Part shown: piece by piece, positions 17,575 to 26,631 of the stretch | Numbering within the stretch: the first letter of the stretch is position 1 | Layout of the letters: each line of letters begins with the position of its first letter | Assembly: GCA_963819785.1 (NCBI GenBank) | Contig: CAWFXW010000013.1 | Span: 62,001 to 126,000, forward strand | Reading direction: 5' to 3' | Origin: Palsa-504 sp963819785 | Lineage (GTDB): Bacteria; Actinomycetota; Actinomycetes; Streptosporangiales; Streptosporangiaceae | Length of the DNA stretch: 64,000 bases | Notes under the pieces: generated by a model | Seen by the model: the letters and a program-made list of their open reading frames with translations, nothing else | Databases searched by the model: none | Told to the model about the DNA's origin: nothing | Program-made: the position numbers and the translations under genes

Positions 17575-19485
17575 CTAAATGGGGTACCTGGTCGGTTCGC
17601 TGATGTGCTGCCGTCCTGATGGCATGGTCCAGCGGACGTATCCGCCGGGCAGCTGCTCGGCGTTCCATCGTGGGTCTTGTTTGAGCCGGTGGTCGGACCG
17701 GCACTTCGGGTCCGCGTTGCACAGGCAGGTCCGCCCGCCCGCCTCGTACGGCACGTTGTGTTCGAAGTCGCACCGGGTGGCGGGCCGCCGGCAGCCGGGT
17801 CCGGTGCAGGCGGCGTGCCGGATTTCGGTGAGGTGCCGGAGCATCACCCCTGGGTCGTGGCCGCGGGCCTGGTGCCGGTGGTCACAGTCCCCGCCGGGCA
17901 ACGGCTCGATGGTGACGAGCATCTCGCGGTGCCCGGCGACAAGCCTCCATGTCTGGTTCCCGGCGGGGGTCAAGGTGAACCCGGGCTCGCCGGACGGATA
18001 AGGCCCGCCCGGCGGGTCGTGCCCGGTGGGTTTGCGCCGTCTGACGGGGCGGGCGCAGCCGTGTGCGATGGCGTGCCCGTGCTGGTCGGTGATGGTCACG
18101 TGCCAGGTGGAGCGGGGGTTGCGGGCGGCGGCTGCGGCCAGGTCGCGGGCGAGGTCTGGGTCGACTGGCCCGATCCCGGCTAGTTCTGCGGGCCGGTCGG
18201 CCCCGCGGGTCAGGGTGGCTTCGGGGATGGTGAGGGTGACGTGCCCGGCGAACCCGGGCGGGATCACCCCGGCCAGCGGCCCGCCCGCCGCCGGCGCCGG
18301 ATCCGGGGCCGCGCCAGCGCCGGCGGGCTTGCTGCCGAGGGGCCGGGAGTCCATGCCGAGCAGGATGTCCAGGTATGCCCGGGCCCGCAGCGCGTCCATC
18401 CCGCCGTCCACTCCGGCCCGCTTCAGCTCCTTCGCCCACGCCGTCACCCGCTGATCCGCGGCCAGCACCTGCGCCGGGGGCAGTTCCCGCCCGGCCAGCC
18501 CCGCGTTCCCCGACTCTTCGAACCACCGCTCTACCCGGGCCTTCTTCGCCTCATGCTCGCGCCGTTTCCTGGCCTTGCCGGGGGCGACTTCCATGACGGC
18601 CTGCTGGATAGCGGCGCGCAGCGCGGGCGGGGTCAGTGTCCCGGTCCGGTCCAGCACCTTGGCCTCGGCGGCGCGGGCCTCGTCCGGGTCTAGCAGCGCG
18701 GTGGCCGACGCGATGATCGCGGCCTTGCGCTCGCCGAGGATCCCGGCCCGGAATGCCGCCCTGGTGCCGGGCAGGTTCACCTCCAGCTCCTGGGCCAGCG
18801 AGAGCATGTCTCCCGCGGCCGCCCGGGTCTCCCCGAGCACCGCGGCCAGCTCCTTAGCCGCGAATTCATCGGCCGCCTCCGGCATCCGCGCTGGCCCCGT
18901 CGGCACGCAGCCGGGGGCGGGGCGGCGGCGGATGAACTCGGCGACCGCGGCGTGCTCGCGGCTGCTGGCATGGGCCTTGATCCGCGCCCACGCTGCGATC
19001 GCCCCGGCCAGCTCATCATCGTTCGCGCCCGGGTACCGGTCATCGGGCCCGGCGGCGTCCTCGGCGAACCGGGCCAGTTCCACCGATCCCGGCGCGGTAT
19101 CCAGCGGCATCCCCGATGCGAACCCCGCCGCTCGGCTGACACCGACCCCCGGCACCCGGTGGGCGGACCCGGGCATCCCCGGACCGCGCCGCCCGCCCGC
19201 CGCCGCGGCATCAGCCGCCATCGCCCCGGTCAGCCCCAAGCTCGCCAGCAGCACCGCCTCCCGCGCTAGTTCACTGGTAATCCGGTCCGCCTCGGCAGCC
19301 AGCTCGCCGTCATCGACCTCCGGCGGCGGGTCGTCCTCGGGGTCTTCTAGGTCCGGGTCGTCCAGGTCCTCGCCGGCCACCCGCAGGGCCAGGTACGCCG
19401 GGTCGTCCATCCAGTCCGGCCAGCCCGGAGCCGGGCGGGGGTCCTCGTCCCGCCCGGGCTGCTGGGGAACCGGTTCTGGAGGCAT
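17575..19485 (-). CDS. DUF222 domain-containing HNH endonuclease
   Basis: The protein has 636 residues from the ATG at 19485; the frame could extend 34 codons upstream, but that part looks unlike the family. The acidic N terminus (DDPDLEDPEDDPPPEVDD) is followed by a DUF222 domain (AAVAEFIRRRP to about 430). The C-terminal HNH nuclease has CDFEHNVPYEAGG, a zinc-binding CxxC-like layout and CRSDHRLKQDPRW. These genes are abundant, variable and often multi-copy in actinomycetes, and their biological role is unclear. Much of it is Ala/Gly/Pro-rich. Confidence 0.92.
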   Translation of the reverse strand: MPPEPVPQQPGRDEDPRPAPGWPDWMDDPAYLALRVAGEDLDDPDLEDPEDDPPPEVDDGELAAEADRITSELAREAVLLASLGLTGAMAADAAAAGGRRGPGMPGSAHRVPGVGVSRAAGFASGMPLDTAPGSVELARFAEDAAGPDDRYPGANDDELAGAIAAWARIKAHASSREHAAVAEFIRRRPAPGCVPTGPARMPEAADEFAAKELAAVLGETRAAAGDMLSLAQELEVNLPGTRAAFRAGILGERKAAIIASATALLDPDEARAAEAKVLDRTGTLTPPALRAAIQQAVMEVAPGKARKRREHEAKKARVERWFEESGNAGLAGRELPPAQVLAADQRVTAWAKELKRAGVDGGMDALRARAYLDILLGMDSRPLGSKPAGAGAAPDPAPAAGGPLAGVIPPGFAGHVTLTIPEATLTRGADRPAELAGIGPVDPDLARDLAAAAARNPRSTWHVTITDQHGHAIAHGCARPVRRRKPTGHDPPGGPYPSGEPGFTLTPAGNQTWRLVAGHREMLVTIEPLPGGDCDHRHQARGHDPGVMLRHLTEIRHAACTGPGCRRPATRCDFEHNVPYEAGGRTCLCNADPKCRSDHRLKQDPRWNAEQLPGGYVRWTMPSGRQHISEPTRYPI

Positions 19486-19950
19486 GTACGACGGTCCGTT
19501 CGGAGGAATGATCTTATGGGAACACGATAACGAAAAACGAATCCCGAAGCGAAACGACACGCCGATCCAAACTCGCCGGACGGGCAATCGACCGCAGTCG
19601 TCGACTACAAGATGTCCGCGACATCTACATCTTCCGGATGCGCAACAGGTAACCGGCAGACGCGACCGAGTTGAGGGCCACCCTCAGCCGAATGCGGCAA
19701 CTCGGGTCGGCAGATGGCGCCAGGAACGACCGAGAGTAATCAACAAGTAACATCCGGCATGCCTGCTATCGCCTCACTGCCGGTGCCAGAGTTAAACCTG
19801 CGTCTCCTGGGGCATGAATCTGGCAGTTTAGCAATTAAAAACCGATTTGACGAGTTCTGGCACATTTGACCGAAATATCGGATTACACCAGCTAGGCTCC
19901 CCCGATGTCAGGCGCTCCGAAGGCTGCTCGCACGCTGGGCAGCCTTCCTT
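19486..19950. other. Intergenic region with leader hairpin before the LysM gene
   Basis: No gene is supported in these 465 nt. The region is lower in GC than its neighbours. A TAGGCT motif at 19893-19898 could be a -10 box, with TTGACC 21 nt upstream, which is longer than ideal. A perfect 9-bp hairpin (GAAGGCTGC at 19919-19927 with 19939-19947) lies just before the GTG at 19951. I looked for a ydaO-type c-di-AMP riboswitch, common before cell-wall hydrolases, but did not see its conserved core. Confidence 0.4.
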
Positions 19951-20751
19951 GTGAGCGCGCACTGTACGGAAAGGAGCCCTTTGGGCTGCCATAGGAAACA
20001 ATCCCGGACCCGAATCTCACGCCGTCTGCCGGGCGTTGCCGTGCCCGCCCTGGCCGGCGTGGCCGCGGCGTTCTGCTTGGCGCCGCAGGCGCTGGCCGAC
20101 CCATCGCCAGCCCAAGGAAGCGCGCACCACGCCGTGCTCGCGGACGCCAGCCAGCTGAGCCCGTCATCGGCGCAACTGCTCTCGGCGATCGACCAGACCG
20201 AGCAGGCCAGCCAGGCCTCGCAGCAGCAGGCCGGTTCCGCTCAGCCGACCTCATACACCGTCAAGGCGGGTGACTCACTGTCCAGCATCGCCGGACGTGC
20301 GTACCACAATCAGAAGGCGTGGCCGGTGCTGTACTGGGCCAACCGCGGCAAGGTCCACTGGGCGAGCGTCATCGAGCCCGGGGAGGTGCTCCGCATCCCG
20401 GTCAAGCCCGCCCGGATTCCGGACGCGCCCGGGCAGCTCGGCCCGGCACCGGCTCCGACCCAGGCGGCCACGCCGTCGGCTACTCCGGCGTACGCCCAGA
20501 GCACCGCGCAGGTCAGCGCGGGCGGGTCGTTCCAGCAGTGCGTGATCGCACGCGAGTCTGGTGGTAACGCCCAGGTTATGAACGCGACCGGCCACTACGG
20601 CCTGTACCAGTTCAGCGCGTCAACCTGGGCCGCATACGGCGGTAACCCGGCCGACTTCGGCCACGCCAGCGTGAGCGAGCAGAACGCGGTGTTCAACAAC
20701 GCGATCGCCCAGGGCGGCCAGTCCAACTGGTCGGCCTACGACGGCTGCTGA
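19951..20751 (+). CDS. Secreted LysM / transglycosylase-like (resuscitation-factor type) protein
   Basis: A 266-residue exported protein. A basic N region and hydrophobic segment (LPGVAVPALAGVAAAFCLAPQALA) form a signal peptide. A LysM domain follows (SYTVKAGDSLSSIAGRAYHNQKAWPVLYWANRGKV). After an Ala/Pro linker comes a lysozyme-like domain, CVIARESGGNAQVMNATGHYGLYQFSASTWAAYGG, with the catalytic Glu in ARESGG. Such enzymes cleave peptidoglycan during growth or spore germination. The start is uncertain: GTG 19951 has no clear ribosome-binding site, while TTG 19981 follows AAGGAG by only 4 nt. Confidence 0.88.
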   Translation: MSAHCTERSPLGCHRKQSRTRISRRLPGVAVPALAGVAAAFCLAPQALADPSPAQGSAHHAVLADASQLSPSSAQLLSAIDQTEQASQASQQQAGSAQPTSYTVKAGDSLSSIAGRAYHNQKAWPVLYWANRGKVHWASVIEPGEVLRIPVKPARIPDAPGQLGPAPAPTQAATPSATPAYAQSTAQVSAGGSFQQCVIARESGGNAQVMNATGHYGLYQFSASTWAAYGGNPADFGHASVSEQNAVFNNAIAQGGQSNWSAYDGC

Positions 20752-20793
20752 CCCGAGTCGAGATATCGACAGCTGACAGGCAGTCGAGCTGGA

Positions 20794-20820
20794 CCCCGCG
20801 GTCGTCAAACCACCGCGGGG
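20794..20820. terminator. Hairpin terminator after the LysM gene
   Basis: CCCCGCGGT (20794-20802) pairs perfectly with ACCGCGGGG (20812-20820) around a 9-nt loop, 43 nt past the stop codon. Confidence 0.7.
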
Positions 20821-20893
20821 CCCAGCCGCCCCCATCAGCCGAACTAACCTGGTTCGTCAGCTTTCCCTGGTCTAGGGCACTAGGCTGCCGATC

Positions 20894-22495
20894 GTGGTCA
20901 CAGCACCGGACATTCCCGGGCATAGGGTCGGGGGAGTCCTGGGCTCAGGAGGCTTCGCCACCGTCTACCGGAGCTGGCAACTCGCCGTCGGCCGGGAAGT
21001 GGCGGTCAAGATCGACAACCGGGTTCTGCTCAGCGAGCGTGACCAGCGCCGCTTCTTCCGCGAGGTGACCGCGGCGGGGCGGCTGTCCGGGCACCCGCAC
21101 GTCATCGACGTCTACGACGCGGGAACACTCGGCGACGGCCGGCCCTACCTGGTCATGGAACTCTGCCCGGCCGGCTCGCTGAACGACCTGCTCCGCAGAA
21201 ACGGCCCCATGCATCCGGCCCAGGTCCGTGACATCGGCATCAAGATCGCCGATGCCCTAGCCGCGGCACACCTGGCCGGGGTCCTGCACCGCGACATCAA
21301 GCCCGCGAACATCCTGGTCAACCAGTACGGCGTGGTCGGGCTATCCGACTTCGGCCTGGCCTCCATCATCGATGCCAGGGGAGACCAGACCGCCTCTCGC
21401 GACGCGCTCACGCCCGCGTTCTCCGCACCGGAGAGCTTCCGTGGCGAAGCGCCGACCGTCCTGGCCGACATCTACGCCCTGGCCGCCACCTTGTACGCGC
21501 TGCTGACCGGTCGTCCACCCGCCTACGGCGCCGACGGGCGCGTCCCAAGCCTGATGACGATCATGGCGATGCACGACAAGCCCGTCGATGACGTGCCGGG
21601 CGTGCCGCCGGAGTTCATGGCCCTGCTGCGCCGCGGCCTGGCCCCGGATTCCGCCGCCCGGCCGCAGACCGCCGCCGCGTTCCGTGACGCTCTGCTGACC
21701 TTGCCCGGCCCCGCGACCGCACCCTCCACCCCTTCCATCGCTCCAGTCCCGCAAGCACCATCCCCGCGAAGCCCGCAACCACCTCAAAGCCTGCGTGGCT
21801 CGCACGCGATGCCATTCATCAACGGAACGCAAACCACCAACCCCGCCGCTAGCAGTCACACGACCGCAGGTCACGCACCCAGCCGACGGCGCCCGCATCG
21901 CCGCCCGCCCACGCGCCTCATAGCTCTCGCCACCGCCGCCCTCGTCGTGATCGCCGCGGCCGCCATCTTCGCCCTCCGCCTCTATCCCCACACCTCCACC
22001 TCCGGCACCCCGCAAAGCCCGGGCGCAACAGCCACGGGCAGCCCGGGCCATACCCCGGCTCCAGTCGGCGCGTTCGGCATCGCGACCGTGCAGGCCGGAT
22101 GCCCGGCGGCATCGGTTCCGTCGGCGCCCGCGCGGTGTCCGGCGAGCCCAGAATGCTGGGCCGGGCTGGTCGAGATCTCCGGCGTGGTGACCGCCAGACC
22201 TCTGCCATGTGACCAGCAGCACTACTGGGAGACGTTCGCGATCGCCATCATGCCCGCGGACGCGCAGACCTTCGATGAGCCGACCCTGGCCGAAAACCCG
22301 ACCGTGCGCGCGGTCTGCTCACTGAGGGTCCTGCTGGACTCGCGGCGCCTGGACGCGCGGCGGATCCCGGCCAGTTCCTGGCAGATCCAGATCCTGCCGC
22401 CCACCGAGGCGGCCTACGACAGCGGCACGCGCACCTACCGCTGCGTCGCCGACATCACCGGAAGCCAGCCGAGCACGTCCCAGTTCCGCCGCTAG
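20894..22495 (+). CDS. Serine/threonine protein kinase, single-pass membrane
   Basis: A 533-residue Hanks-type kinase. Residues 5-265 hold the glycine loop LGSGGFATVYRSW, the ATP-binding Lys in EVAVKI, the catalytic loop VLHRDIKPANILV and the DFG motif in LSDFGLAS. A Pro/Ser linker follows, then one transmembrane helix (about 340-360, LIALATAALVVIAAAAIFAL) and an exported C-terminal domain with six cysteines (CPAASVP, CPASPECWAG, CDQQHYW, CSLRVL, CVADI). The extracellular part has no PASTA repeats and may sense an envelope signal; it resembles septum-formation-type domains loosely. Promoter and partners are not evident. Confidence 0.92.
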   Translation: MVTAPDIPGHRVGGVLGSGGFATVYRSWQLAVGREVAVKIDNRVLLSERDQRRFFREVTAAGRLSGHPHVIDVYDAGTLGDGRPYLVMELCPAGSLNDLLRRNGPMHPAQVRDIGIKIADALAAAHLAGVLHRDIKPANILVNQYGVVGLSDFGLASIIDARGDQTASRDALTPAFSAPESFRGEAPTVLADIYALAATLYALLTGRPPAYGADGRVPSLMTIMAMHDKPVDDVPGVPPEFMALLRRGLAPDSAARPQTAAAFRDALLTLPGPATAPSTPSIAPVPQAPSPRSPQPPQSLRGSHAMPFINGTQTTNPAASSHTTAGHAPSRRRPHRRPPTRLIALATAALVVIAAAAIFALRLYPHTSTSGTPQSPGATATGSPGHTPAPVGAFGIATVQAGCPAASVPSAPARCPASPECWAGLVEISGVVTARPLPCDQQHYWETFAIAIMPADAQTFDEPTLAENPTVRAVCSLRVLLDSRRLDARRIPASSWQIQILPPTEAAYDSGTRTYRCVADITGSQPSTSQFRR

Positions 22496-22673
22496 CACGC
22501 GACAACGGAAGACGCGACGACGGAACGCCACCGCCACGCGACGCAACGCAAATAACGCAGGGGATATCAGGCCTAAACGGCGCGCCTGCTTGCCGGCACC
22601 ATGCCTAAGCCCTAGAGTCCGTACCCAGGTTCCGTGGGCAACGTCGCGGCCATAGCCCAGGAGGTTAGTGCTT

Positions 22674-23567
22674 GTGGCAGCATCGCGTATGACAGAGCCC
22701 CAGGCAGGAGCGCTGGGTCCGACCGGGAGGCCGTTCTCAACCTTCCCCGACCCAGAGCCGCTGCTGGAGCACGGTCCCGCTCGCACGGTGGCCGTCTGCA
22801 ACCAGAAGGGTGGCGTCGGCAAGACCACCACCACGATCAACCTCGGCGCCGCCCTGGCCGAGCAGGGGCGCCGGGTTCTCCTCGTCGACTTCGACCCGCA
22901 GGGCGCTCTGTCGGTCGGGCTGGGCATCCAGCCGCACGACATCGATAACACCGTCTACAACCTGCTCATGGAGCGGGACGTCACCGCGCACGACGTGCTG
23001 TACAAGACCGGCGTCAACGGAATGGACCTGCTGCCGAGCAACATCGACCTGTCCGGCGCCGAAGTCCAGCTCGTCCACGAGGTTGGCCGGGAGTATGTGC
23101 TCGGCGGAGTGCTCGAGCCACTGCTGCCGGACTACAACGTGGTCATGATCGACTGCCAGCCGTCCCTAGGCCTGCTGACCATCAACGCGCTCGCCGCCGC
23201 GGACGGCGTGGTCATCCCCCTGGAATGCGAGTACTTCGCGATGCGCGGCGTGGCCCTGCTGATGGAGACCATCGACAAGGTTTCGCGCCGTCTGAACACC
23301 AAGCTAACAATTGATGGCCTTCTGGCCACCATGTACGACTCTCGGACACTTCACACGCGTGAGGTCCTGGCCAGCATCGTCAATGGTTTCGGCGACCAGG
23401 TTTTTCATACTGTAATCAACCGCACGGTGAGGTTCCCGGACGCTACGGTGGCTGGAGAGCCTATTACCAGCTTCGATTCCGGGTCTATGGGGGCGAATTC
23501 CTACCGGGAGCTGGCCAAGGAGGTACTGGAGCGGTGGCGGCAGGCAGGGGACGATCACGGAGGGTAA
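22674..23567 (+). CDS. ParA-family ATPase next to scpAB
   Basis: The protein has 297 residues. The deviant Walker A motif KGGVGKTT lies at residues 45-52, followed by VDFDPQGALSVGLG and the Walker B-like YNVVMIDCQPSLGLLTINAL. I chose the GTG at 22674 because AGGAGG lies 9 nt upstream; a GTG at 22668 would be only 3 nt from it. This is not the oriC-linked parAB pair. In actinobacteria an orphan ParA with a small partner commonly precedes scpA and scpB, suggesting a role in chromosome organisation. Confidence 0.92.
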   Translation: MAASRMTEPQAGALGPTGRPFSTFPDPEPLLEHGPARTVAVCNQKGGVGKTTTTINLGAALAEQGRRVLLVDFDPQGALSVGLGIQPHDIDNTVYNLLMERDVTAHDVLYKTGVNGMDLLPSNIDLSGAEVQLVHEVGREYVLGGVLEPLLPDYNVVMIDCQPSLGLLTINALAAADGVVIPLECEYFAMRGVALLMETIDKVSRRLNTKLTIDGLLATMYDSRTLHTREVLASIVNGFGDQVFHTVINRTVRFPDATVAGEPITSFDSGSMGANSYRELAKEVLERWRQAGDDHGG

Positions 23568-23938
23568 GCCTGCCCGGGGTCGCGGAACTCTTGCGGCCCG
23601 CCACTCCCGGTCCGGACGGCGGCGACCTGCGCCTAGCCAGTGGCCGGGAAAAGCACAGCCAGAAGATCACCGTCTACCTGTCCGCTGAGGAACTGCTTGA
23701 CCTCGAACGTGCCCGGCTTGCCCTACTGCGTTACGGTGCCGCCGCCGACCGCGGCCGGATCGTCCGGGAGGCGATCGCCGTGCTGCTCGCCGACCTGGAC
23801 GCGCGGGGCAAGGACAGCCTGCTGGCCCGCCGCATCGTCACCGCAAACAAGGCCGCGAACACCACGAGCGAGACCGGCAGCAGCACCACCGGGTCCGCCG
23901 AGGAAGTCGGCGAAGCACAAAGCAGCCAAGCAGGCTGA
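23534..23938 (+). CDS. Small ribbon-helix-helix-like protein, likely ParA partner
   Basis: A 134-residue protein overlapping the end of parA by 34 nt. The central segment SQKITVYLSAEELLDLERARLALLRYG, then DRGRIVREAIAVLLADL, looks like a ribbon-helix-helix DNA-binding fold. The N terminus is basic and the C terminus is Ser/Thr/Ala-rich and probably disordered. GTG 23534 is the only conventional start near the parA end. Its conserved place between parA and scpA suggests it acts as a ParB-like adaptor, which is an inference. Confidence 0.7.
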   Translation: MAAGRGRSRRVSLPGVAELLRPATPGPDGGDLRLASGREKHSQKITVYLSAEELLDLERARLALLRYGAAADRGRIVREAIAVLLADLDARGKDSLLARRIVTANKAANTTSETGSSTTGSAEEVGEAQSSQAG

Positions 23939-24016
23939 CAACACGGCAGTCAAGCAGGCTAGCGTCACACCAGCCACGCAGGCTTACCACACACCAGCAC
24001 GGACCGCGCTACCGTC

Positions 24017-24859
24017 ATGACTGTGAACGTCGACGACACCGTGGACGGCGGCCCCGACGGCGGATCTCGGACCCCGACCAGCACGCCCGGCTTCGAGGTC
24101 CACCTCGACGTGTTCGAGGGCCCGTTCGACCTGCTGCTCGCACTGATCTCCAAGCACAAGCTGGACATCACCGAGGTCGCCCTGTCCCAGGTCACCGACG
24201 AGTTCATCAGCTACCTCTCGGAGCGCTCCGACGGCTGGGACCTGGACCAGGTCAGCTACTTCCTGGTCGTCGCGGCGACCCTGCTCGACCTGAAGGCCGC
24301 CCGGCTCCTGCCGAGCGGCGAGGTCGAGGACGAGGAGGACCTGGCCCTGCTCGAGGCCCGGGACCTGCTCTTCGCCCGGCTGCTGCAGTACCGGGCGTAC
24401 AAGGAAGTGGCGGGCGTGTTCGCCGCCCGGATGACCGCCGCCGCCCGGCGCTTTCCAAGACGAGTCCCCCTCGAGCCGCGCTTCGCCGAACTCCTTCCCG
24501 AGGTGCTCCTCGGCCTCGGCCCCGCCGAGTTCGCCCGGCTCGCCGCGCTGACGCTCACGCCCAAGCCGCCGCCCAAGGTCTCCACCGAGCACATCCACTC
24601 GCCGATGATCAGCATCAAGGACCAGGCCCGGATCCTCGCCGCCCGGCTCGCCGAACTAGGCCGGGCCAGCTTCCGCCAGCTCACCGCGAACGCCCAGGGC
24701 AGTTACGAGGTGGTCGCGTCGTTCCTGGCCCTGCTCGAGCTGTACCGGGAGGACGCGGTGTCCTTCGAGCAGGTCAGCCCGCTCGGCGACCTGTACGTGA
24801 CCTGGACCGGCCACCAGGATCCTGCTGATAGCGTCGATGAGCTAACCGAAAGCGACTGA
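24017..24859 (+). CDS. scpA: Segregation and condensation protein A
   Basis: A 280-residue kleisin subunit of the Smc-ScpAB condensin complex. The conserved N-terminal Smc-binding region is FEVHLDVFEGPFDLLLALISKHKLDITEVALSQVTDEFI. The middle is acidic (VEDEEDLALLEARDLLFARLLQYRAYK), and the C-terminal winged helix has SFRQLTANAQGSYEVVASFLALLELYRE. It is followed 7 nt later by scpB, so the two are cotranscribed. Confidence 0.96.
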   Translation: MTVNVDDTVDGGPDGGSRTPTSTPGFEVHLDVFEGPFDLLLALISKHKLDITEVALSQVTDEFISYLSERSDGWDLDQVSYFLVVAATLLDLKAARLLPSGEVEDEEDLALLEARDLLFARLLQYRAYKEVAGVFAARMTAAARRFPRRVPLEPRFAELLPEVLLGLGPAEFARLAALTLTPKPPPKVSTEHIHSPMISIKDQARILAARLAELGRASFRQLTANAQGSYEVVASFLALLELYREDAVSFEQVSPLGDLYVTWTGHQDPADSVDELTESD

Positions 24860-24866
24860 CCAATAC

Positions 24867-25454
24867 ATGAGCACGGAACAAACGGAGCACGAGGACACGC
24901 AGCATAGCCCGGGCCTGCGCGCCAGCCTGGAAGCGATCCTGCTGGTCGCCGACGAGCCGGTCCCGGTCGTCGTCCTGGCCCAGGTCCTGGAACGGCCCCG
25001 CAACGAGGTCGCGGCCGAGCTAGGCGACCTGGCGGAGGAATATAAAAACCAGGGCCGCGGCTTCGACCTGCGCGAGATCGCTGGCGGCTGGCGGTTCTAC
25101 ACCCGCGAGGACTGCGCGCCGCTGGTCGAGCGGTTCGTCAGCGACGGTCAGGAGGTCCGCCTGACCCAGGCCGCGCTGGAGACCCTGGCCGTGGTGGCCT
25201 ACCGCCAGCCGGTCAGCCGGGCCCGGGTATCGGCCGTCCGCGGGGTCAACTGCAACAGCGTCATGCGCACGCTGGTGCTGCGTGGCCTGGTCGAGGAGAC
25301 CGGCACCGACGCCGAGACCGGTGCCATCCTGTACCGGACCACCGCATACTTCCTGGAGCGGCTGGGTCTGGCCAGCCTGGAGGACCTGCCCGACCTCGCA
25401 CCGTTCCTGCCCGAGGACATCGAGGACATCGAGAATGAGAACGCCCGGCCGTAG
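24867..25454 (+). CDS. scpB: Segregation and condensation protein B
   Basis: A 195-residue tandem winged-helix protein, the ScpA partner in condensin. Recognisable segments are LRASLEAILLVADEPV, GGWRFYTREDCAPLVERFV, LTQAALETLAVVAYRQPVSRARVSAVRGVN and RGLVEETGTDAETGAILYRTTAYFLERLGL. It overlaps the rluB start by 20 nt, which indicates translational coupling. Confidence 0.96.
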   Translation: MSTEQTEHEDTQHSPGLRASLEAILLVADEPVPVVVLAQVLERPRNEVAAELGDLAEEYKNQGRGFDLREIAGGWRFYTREDCAPLVERFVSDGQEVRLTQAALETLAVVAYRQPVSRARVSAVRGVNCNSVMRTLVLRGLVEETGTDAETGAILYRTTAYFLERLGLASLEDLPDLAPFLPEDIEDIENENARP

Positions 25455-26241
25455 CTTCAAGGACGACGACGCTGAGGACTACGACGATGAGGATCGCGAC
25501 AGCCTGACCGACGTCCCCGGCGGCGTCCGGCTGCAGAAGGTCCTGGCCGAAGCGGGGATCGGCAGCCGCAGGCACTGCGAAGAACTGATCGGCGCGGGCC
25601 GGGTCGAAGTCGACGGGCAGACCGTCCGGCGGTTCGGCGCGCGCGTCGACCCCGACCATCAGGTGATCAGGGTCGACGGCAAGCGCATCCCGGCCAAGCC
25701 CGGCCTGATCTACCTGGCCTTCAACAAGCCGCCCAAGGTGCTGACCGCCATGTCGGACGACCGCGGCCGCAAGACCGTGACCGACTTCCTCGGCGAGAGG
25801 TCCGAGCGGCTGTTCCACATCGGGCGGCTCGATTACGACACCGAGGGCCTGATGCTGCTCACCAACGACGGCGAACTCGCGCACCGGCTGGCCCACCCCA
25901 GCTTCGAGGTGGCCAAGACCTACCTGGCCGAGGTCAGCGGGCCGGTGCCGAAGGATCTCGGCCGCCGCCTCCAGGCCGGCGTCGAGCTGGACGACGGCGT
26001 GGCCGCCGCCGACCGGTTCCGGGTCGTGGACCGGTCAGGCAACCGTGCACTGGTCGAGATCACCCTGCACGAAGGCCGCAAGCACATTGTCAGGCGGATG
26101 CTCGCCGCCACCGGACACCCGGTGACCCGCCTGGTCCGCACCGACGTGGGCCCGATCCGCCTCGGCAACCTCAAGCCGGGCGCCTCGCGTGACCTGACCA
26201 CCGGCGAAATCGGCGAGCTGTACGCCGCGGTTGGCCTGTAA
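25435..26241 (+). CDS. rluB: 23S rRNA pseudouridine synthase, RluB type
   Basis: A 268-residue pseudouridine synthase of the RsuA/RluB family. An acidic N terminus is followed by an S4 domain (VRLQKVLAEAGIGSRRHCEELI) and the catalytic domain with the nucleophilic Asp in HIGRLDYDTEGLMLLTNDG, plus HEGRKHIVRRMLAATGHPVTRLVR. It probably modifies helix 89 region of 23S rRNA, by analogy with RluB. The start at 25435 lies within scpB. Confidence 0.93.
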   Translation: MRTPGRSFKDDDAEDYDDEDRDSLTDVPGGVRLQKVLAEAGIGSRRHCEELIGAGRVEVDGQTVRRFGARVDPDHQVIRVDGKRIPAKPGLIYLAFNKPPKVLTAMSDDRGRKTVTDFLGERSERLFHIGRLDYDTEGLMLLTNDGELAHRLAHPSFEVAKTYLAEVSGPVPKDLGRRLQAGVELDDGVAAADRFRVVDRSGNRALVEITLHEGRKHIVRRMLAATGHPVTRLVRTDVGPIRLGNLKPGASRDLTTGEIGELYAAVGL

Positions 26242-26268
26242 CGTGTCGGCCAGGAGGGAGAAGCCAGC

Positions 26269-26631
26269 ATGACGGTCACGGCGGTACGCGGCGCGGTGCA
26301 GATCGACAGCAACGACCGCGACGCGATCCTCGAAGGCACCACCGAGCTCGTCAACGAGGTCATGGTGCGCAACGAGCTCACCACCGACGACGTGATCAGC
26401 GTGCTGTTCACCGCGACGCCGGACCTGACCGCCGAGTTCCCCGCCCTGGCCGCGCGCAAGATCGGCTTCCACGACGTGCCGCTCATCTGCGCCTCGGAGA
26501 TCGCCGTACCCGGCGCCATGCCCCGTGTCGTCCGCCTGCTGGCGCACGTCGAGACCGACCGGCCGCGGTCCGCGATCCAGCACGTCTACCTGCGGGGCGC
26601 CGCCGCCCTCCGCCTGGACATAGCTCAGTGA
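26269..26631 (+). CDS. aroH: Chorismate mutase, AroH type
   Basis: A 120-residue trimeric AroH-class mutase converting chorismate to prephenate for Phe and Tyr synthesis. The sequence VTAVRGAVQIDSND holds the active-site Arg. FTATPDLTAEFPALAAR, VPLICASEIAVPGAMPRVVRLLAHV and a C-terminal HVYLRGAAALR strand are also typical. GGAGGG lies about 10 nt before the ATG. Its stop overlaps the tyrA start (GTGA), and prephenate from this enzyme is the substrate of TyrA. Confidence 0.95.
   Translation: MTVTAVRGAVQIDSNDRDAILEGTTELVNEVMVRNELTTDDVISVLFTATPDLTAEFPALAARKIGFHDVPLICASEIAVPGAMPRVVRLLAHVETDRPRSAIQHVYLRGAAALRLDIAQ

Noticed and set aside
17575..19485. Group II intron or transposon-borne HNH gene
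   Set aside because: The DUF222 domain identifies it as a chromosomal actinobacterial HNH family, and no terminal repeats or reverse transcriptase lie nearby.
19780..19950. ydaO-type c-di-AMP riboswitch before the LysM gene
   Set aside because: The gene type fits, but the conserved riboswitch core could not be found by eye; only a simple hairpin is evident.
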